From an uncultured Bacilli bacterium (lineage in GTDB: Bacteria; Bacillota_I; Bacilli_A; RF39; UBA660): 28,300 nucleotides of DNA. Numbering within the stretch: position 1 is the first letter of the stretch; every line of letters begins with the position of its first letter. The DNA is taken from contig CAKOSE010000013.1 in the NCBI GenBank assembly GCA_934102055.1, forward strand, positions 1-28,300. The letters are read 5' to 3'. A program made the position numbers and the translations under genes. Shown in pieces: positions 25,506-28,300 of the stretch. The notes under the pieces are model-generated. The model saw only the letters and a list, made by a program, of their open reading frames with translations. It was not told the origin of the DNA and made no database searches.

Positions 25506-27905
25506 ATGAAACATGAGCATAATTTTGCTATAAGAGAGGATAGAAACAAGAAAATGAAAAAACATACAAAGGAAAAAAAGAAAAAAGTCATCGCTATATT
25601 AATTATAATTGTTCTAGTCTCTTTAGCAATAGGTATCTCTTACTCAGCATGGAGATATGTTTTTACGGGAAATGAAAATAAAATAACAACTGGAGATGTT
25701 TCAATAAAGTTTTTAGAAAGTAATACTAATGTAATTAATTTAGCAAATGCTCTTCCAGAAGATGATAATACAGGAAAAAAAGAAAAATCATTTGATTTTG
25801 TTGTTACTACAAAAGCAACATATAAAACAGCATTAAAATATGATTTAAGTATTAAAAAATTAAGTACAGACACAGGGTATACTAGTTTAAATAACAATCA
25901 AATAAAAGTTTATTTAACAGATTCTAGTAATAATATTTTAGTGGGACCTACTTTAATAAGTAATTTAAGTAATAATTTATTGTATAGTAAAACTAATACT
26001 CATAGTAGTACTAATACTGAGGTAAATGATAAGTATAAATTAAGAGTATGGATAGATAAGAATGTAGATGCTTCAAACTGGACTAAAGATACAAAGAATC
26101 AATATAAGTTTAAAATAGGCATAAATAGTGAAGAAGTAGAAGTTGCTGAACCTAATGCACCAGTCTTAGATGATGGAATGATACCAGTATATTATGATGA
26201 AAGTACTTCATCTTGGAAAAAAGCAGATAGTTCTAACAATAATAATAATTGGTATGATTATGACTCTAAAAAATGGGCAAATAGTGTAACAGTATCAAGT
26301 ACTAACAGAGGCACTTATAAAAGTGCAAGTGTAGGAACAGAAATACCAATGGATGATATTCTAACAATGCAAGTATGGATACCAAGATATAAATATAAAG
26401 TGTGGAATTATAACGCAGACGGAACAAAAACAAGTAGTCCACAAGAAATAGAAATAACATGGGAAGAAGGAACATCAAAAACAGGAGAAATAACATGTAC
26501 TGATAGTATTCGAGGTCAAAATGGAGATGGAACAAGTGAAACATGTAAATTAAAAAGTACTAATACAGCATGTACCGATGATACATGTAATAATAAAACA
26601 TATACACATCCAGCATTTACATTTGGAGATGAAGAAATAAAAGGATTTTGGATAGGAAAATTTGAACTTACTGGAACAATAAGTAATATAACAGTAAAGC
26701 CAAATTTAAGTAGTTTAAGAAGTCAAACAATAAGTTCCTTTGAAACAAATATAATAAAAATGAAAAATAGTGGTAATCAATATGGACTAAGTACATCAAC
26801 AGATACGCATATGATAAAAAATAGTGAATGGGGAGCAGTAGCTTATCTATCACATTCAAAATATGGAACGTGTGCAGATAGTACTTGTAAAGAAGTGAAT
26901 ATAAATAATAGTTCTGATAATTATACAGGAAGAAGTGGAGGAAACTCCAATTCTGAATACTCCTTAAAAGGAACATATAAATATAATGAAACTAAAATCA
27001 CAACTACAACAATAACCGGTGGAACACAAATAGCACCAACATTAACAAATGATACTAGATATCCTTGGACTGTGTCAGATGGTTTATATAAAAGTTCTAA
27101 TCAAGGAAAAAATTCAACAACAACTAATTTAAAGTTTAGTTTTACAGCACCAACAGATGAAACGTATTTGTCTTTTGATTGGAGTGTATCAAGTGAAGGT
27201 GCAAGTAATGATTATTTATATTATACAATAACAAAAGATGGAACAACTTTATCTGATACAGGAACAAGTACAAAAATAGGAGGAACAACTCTAGGAACAA
27301 CAGAAAGTGCATTAACATATAAAAATGTATCAAGAAAACTAAATAAAGGAGAATATGAATTAACATTTACATATACAAAAGATATTTTTGATGAAAATGG
27401 AACTGATACAGGATATGTGAAGAATATTAAAGTTATTCATAATCCAACAGTAAAAGAAAATGTCATTCCAATCGGGGAAGGAAAAAATGGACCTAGCTCC
27501 TCAACAACACATAATATATATGGAGTGTATGACATGAGTGGAGGAGCAGCAGAATACATGATGTCTAATAATGTGGATAATGGAACTTCAATGTTGCCTG
27601 ACTCGTCTGGTTATACATTTACAACATATCCAGATGCTAAATATTATGATAAATATAGCTATAGTGCAAGCGAAACATCAAGAAAAAAAAGTAAATTAGG
27701 AGATGGAATAAAAGAAGTATATAATACTAGTAATTATGGTTGGTATAATGATAACTCTTACCTTGTGTACTCTAGCAGTAGCTCCTCTTGGTTCCTTCGT
27801 GGGGGCTGCTATTACGATGGTTCATATGCTGGGGTGTTTAGCTCTTACTACGACGGTGGCGATTCCAATTCCTACTATTCCTCTCGCCTCATAATAACGC
27901 CGTAA
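25506..27905 (+). CDS. Large surface protein with FGE/C-type-lectin-like C-terminus; probable DGR target
   Basis: The 799-residue exported protein has a basic start, a leader helix (~28-46, ending GISYSAW; SipW/TasA type) and a beta domain (~58-215) homologous to that of the protein at 2226-4919. A formylglycine-generating-enzyme-like (CLec) domain follows: GFWIGKFELTG (380-390), SEWGAVAYLS (440-449), NIYGVYDMSGGAAEYM (670-685) and WFLRGG (762-767). A beta-sandwich-like insert (~540-648, with LSFDWSVSSEGASNDYLYY and YELTFTYTKD) splits the fold. The FGE catalytic cysteines are not in their usual context, so it is probably a binding protein rather than an enzyme. Residues ~755-794 differ sharply in codon use and base composition (see the variable region entry). 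No cell-wall anchor motif is visible. The ligand is unknown. Confidence 0.87.
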   Translation: MKHEHNFAIREDRNKKMKKHTKEKKKKVIAILIIIVLVSLAIGISYSAWRYVFTGNENKITTGDVSIKFLESNTNVINLANALPEDDNTGKKEKSFDFVVTTKATYKTALKYDLSIKKLSTDTGYTSLNNNQIKVYLTDSSNNILVGPTLISNLSNNLLYSKTNTHSSTNTEVNDKYKLRVWIDKNVDASNWTKDTKNQYKFKIGINSEEVEVAEPNAPVLDDGMIPVYYDESTSSWKKADSSNNNNNWYDYDSKKWANSVTVSSTNRGTYKSASVGTEIPMDDILTMQVWIPRYKYKVWNYNADGTKTSSPQEIEITWEEGTSKTGEITCTDSIRGQNGDGTSETCKLKSTNTACTDDTCNNKTYTHPAFTFGDEEIKGFWIGKFELTGTISNITVKPNLSSLRSQTISSFETNIIKMKNSGNQYGLSTSTDTHMIKNSEWGAVAYLSHSKYGTCADSTCKEVNINNSSDNYTGRSGGNSNSEYSLKGTYKYNETKITTTTITGGTQIAPTLTNDTRYPWTVSDGLYKSSNQGKNSTTTNLKFSFTAPTDETYLSFDWSVSSEGASNDYLYYTITKDGTTLSDTGTSTKIGGTTLGTTESALTYKNVSRKLNKGEYELTFTYTKDIFDENGTDTGYVKNIKVIHNPTVKENVIPIGEGKNGPSSSTTHNIYGVYDMSGGAAEYMMSNNVDNGTSMLPDSSGYTFTTYPDAKYYDKYSYSASETSRKKSKLGDGIKEVYNTSNYGWYNDNSYLVYSSSSSSWFLRGGCYYDGSYAGVFSSYYDGGDSNSYYSSRLIITP
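27756..27903 (+). repeat. Probable DGR variable region (VR) at the gene's 3' end
   Basis: By hand count, 27781-27900 has 60 G/C of 120, against 35 of 120 in the preceding 120 bases. Only 14 of the 110 bases at 27781-27890 are A, and none at 27781-27810. Residues 768-792 are mostly NNY codons (tgc, tat, tac, gat, agc, tct, gac, ggc, tcc) reachable from AAC/AAT by changing only A. The fold-conserved residues WFLRGG, AGVF and R-L use A-free codons. A ~20-base 3' segment (27885-27905) would be the initiation-of-homing site. The left limit is uncertain and could be as far back as 27735. The template copy is not in this window, so the call is inference from composition, codon pattern and fold. Confidence 0.68.
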
Positions 27906-27928
27906 GGTGTTAGATAACAAAATAACAG

Positions 27929-27968
27929 TCTTATAAAATTACGAATAAGTAATTTTATAAGATTTTTT
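27929..27968 (+). terminator. Perfect hairpin/terminator after the variable-tail gene
   Basis: A 14-bp perfect stem (27929-27942 / 27949-27962) with loop GAATAA and a six-T run, 24 bases after the stop. It should terminate transcription. Its place just behind the putative variable region is also where DGRs carry a hairpin used in retrohoming. Confidence 0.8.
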
Positions 27969-28300
27969 CTATGTAAACTAAATTATAATTTTATCTAAAA
28001 CTATGAGTTATAGTAATAGTTTTCCCATAACAAAAGTTTAATACTTTTGTTATGAAAACTTGCTTTTTATATAAGATTTCGTTTATGTGATAATAAAGAA
28101 ATATCTTTTATAAAAGTTTTTCAATTTATATACTTTGTAACAATTGGATATGTTTTAGTTCTTAAAATGGTGTTTTCTTTATATGAATATTTTGATTTGA
28201 GTTGATATTTTTGTATTAATATTTAAATTTGGTCATTTTACAAGCTTTCTTAAATGGTTTATAGTGAAATAAATGAATTCATTTATAAGAAAAAAACTGT
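27969..28300. other. Gene-free AT-rich stretch at the right edge
   Basis: I see no convincing open reading frame, tRNA or rRNA here. It holds the inverted repeat at 28026-28054 and an 18-base perfect palindrome at 28269-28286 (ATAAATGAATTCATTTAT). No copy of the variable-region template is visible. It may contain the upstream region of a gene beginning beyond the window. Confidence 0.6.
28026..28054. repeat. Second perfect inverted repeat, no T-run
   Basis: CATAACAAAAGT (28026-28037) and ACTTTTGTTATG (28043-28054) form a 12-bp stem with a five-base loop. Neither strand continues with a T-run, so it is not a standard terminator. Its role is unknown. Confidence 0.6.

Noticed and set aside
25506..27905. 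Calling the FGE-like protein a true formylglycine-generating or sulfatase-modifying enzyme
   Set aside because: The enzyme's catalytic cysteine context is not visible, and the tail looks diversified, which fits a binding protein better.
28026..28054. Second hairpin as a terminator
   Set aside because: No T-run follows on either strand.
1..28300. Mycoplasma-type code with TGA as Trp
   Set aside because: Several genes end in TGA at family-consistent positions, and all conserved Trp codons seen are TGG.
1..28300. DGR template repeat or reverse transcriptase inside the window
   Set aside because: I found no second copy of the 27781-27900 sequence by eye, and no protein with reverse transcriptase motifs. 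They would have to be outside.
1..28300. CRISPR arrays, tRNA or rRNA genes
   Set aside because: No spaced direct repeats, clover-leaf sequences or rRNA segments were recognised.

Overview
This is a very AT-rich window with the standard genetic code. Genes end in TGA at 2108-2110, 6990-6992 and 24795-24797, and Trp is TGG. AGGAGG-type ribosome sites, a suf operon in Firmicutes layout, GatCAB, LtaS, pyruvate:ferredoxin oxidoreductase and very low GC point to an anaerobic, probably host-associated low-GC member of the Bacilli/Tenericutes side of Firmicutes. A gut RF39-like lineage is my best guess, inferred from style rather than from a marker gene. Almost everything is on the + strand; the only supported minus-strand gene is a HIT protein.

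Layout. 1-75 is the right end of an IS3-family element: the last codons of its transposase, then its terminal inverted repeat. 138-2110 is a small operon with an RNA methyltransferase-like protein, an RluA-type pseudouridine synthase and a small membrane protein. 2226-4919 is a large surface protein with an internal duplication. 5036-5404 (minus) is the HIT protein, divergent from sufC-sufD-sufS-sufU-sufB (5540-9922), the Fe-S cluster assembly operon. 10098-12079 holds a tail-less SSB, a DUF1292 protein and a coiled-coil protein. 12168-15506 is pyruvate:ferredoxin oxidoreductase and 15575-16111 a lone sugar transferase. 16181-19323 is gatCAB. 19381-25426 looks like an envelope operon: small membrane protein, tandem periplasmic-binding-like sensor with a degenerate GGDEF domain, YihY/BrkB protein, LtaS-like phosphoglycerol transferase and a small exported protein. 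25506-27905 is a second large surface protein. 27906-28300 has no gene.

The most interesting object is the 3' end of the last gene. Its final ~45 codons form a formylglycine-generating-enzyme/C-type-lectin-like tail. Base composition switches abruptly there, from about 29% GC to 50% GC, with A nearly absent. Variable-looking residues are almost all NNY codons derivable from AAY. Conserved fold residues use A-free codons (cgt, ggg, ggc, ctt, gtg), although the genome normally prefers aga, gga and tta. This is the expected footprint of a diversity-generating retroelement (DGR) variable region. A 14-bp hairpin lies about 25 bases beyond the stop codon. The template repeat and reverse transcriptase are not in the window and would most likely lie just past its right edge.

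The two large surface proteins share a ~200-residue N-terminal module, with a TasA/SipW-type leader followed by a beta-rich domain. They therefore look like members of one displayed-protein family, one of them carrying a hypervariable ligand-binding tip. Most promoters identified have a TTGAAA-like -35 and a TATAAT-like -10 separated by exactly 17 bases, and most transcription units end in clear hairpin/T-run terminators.
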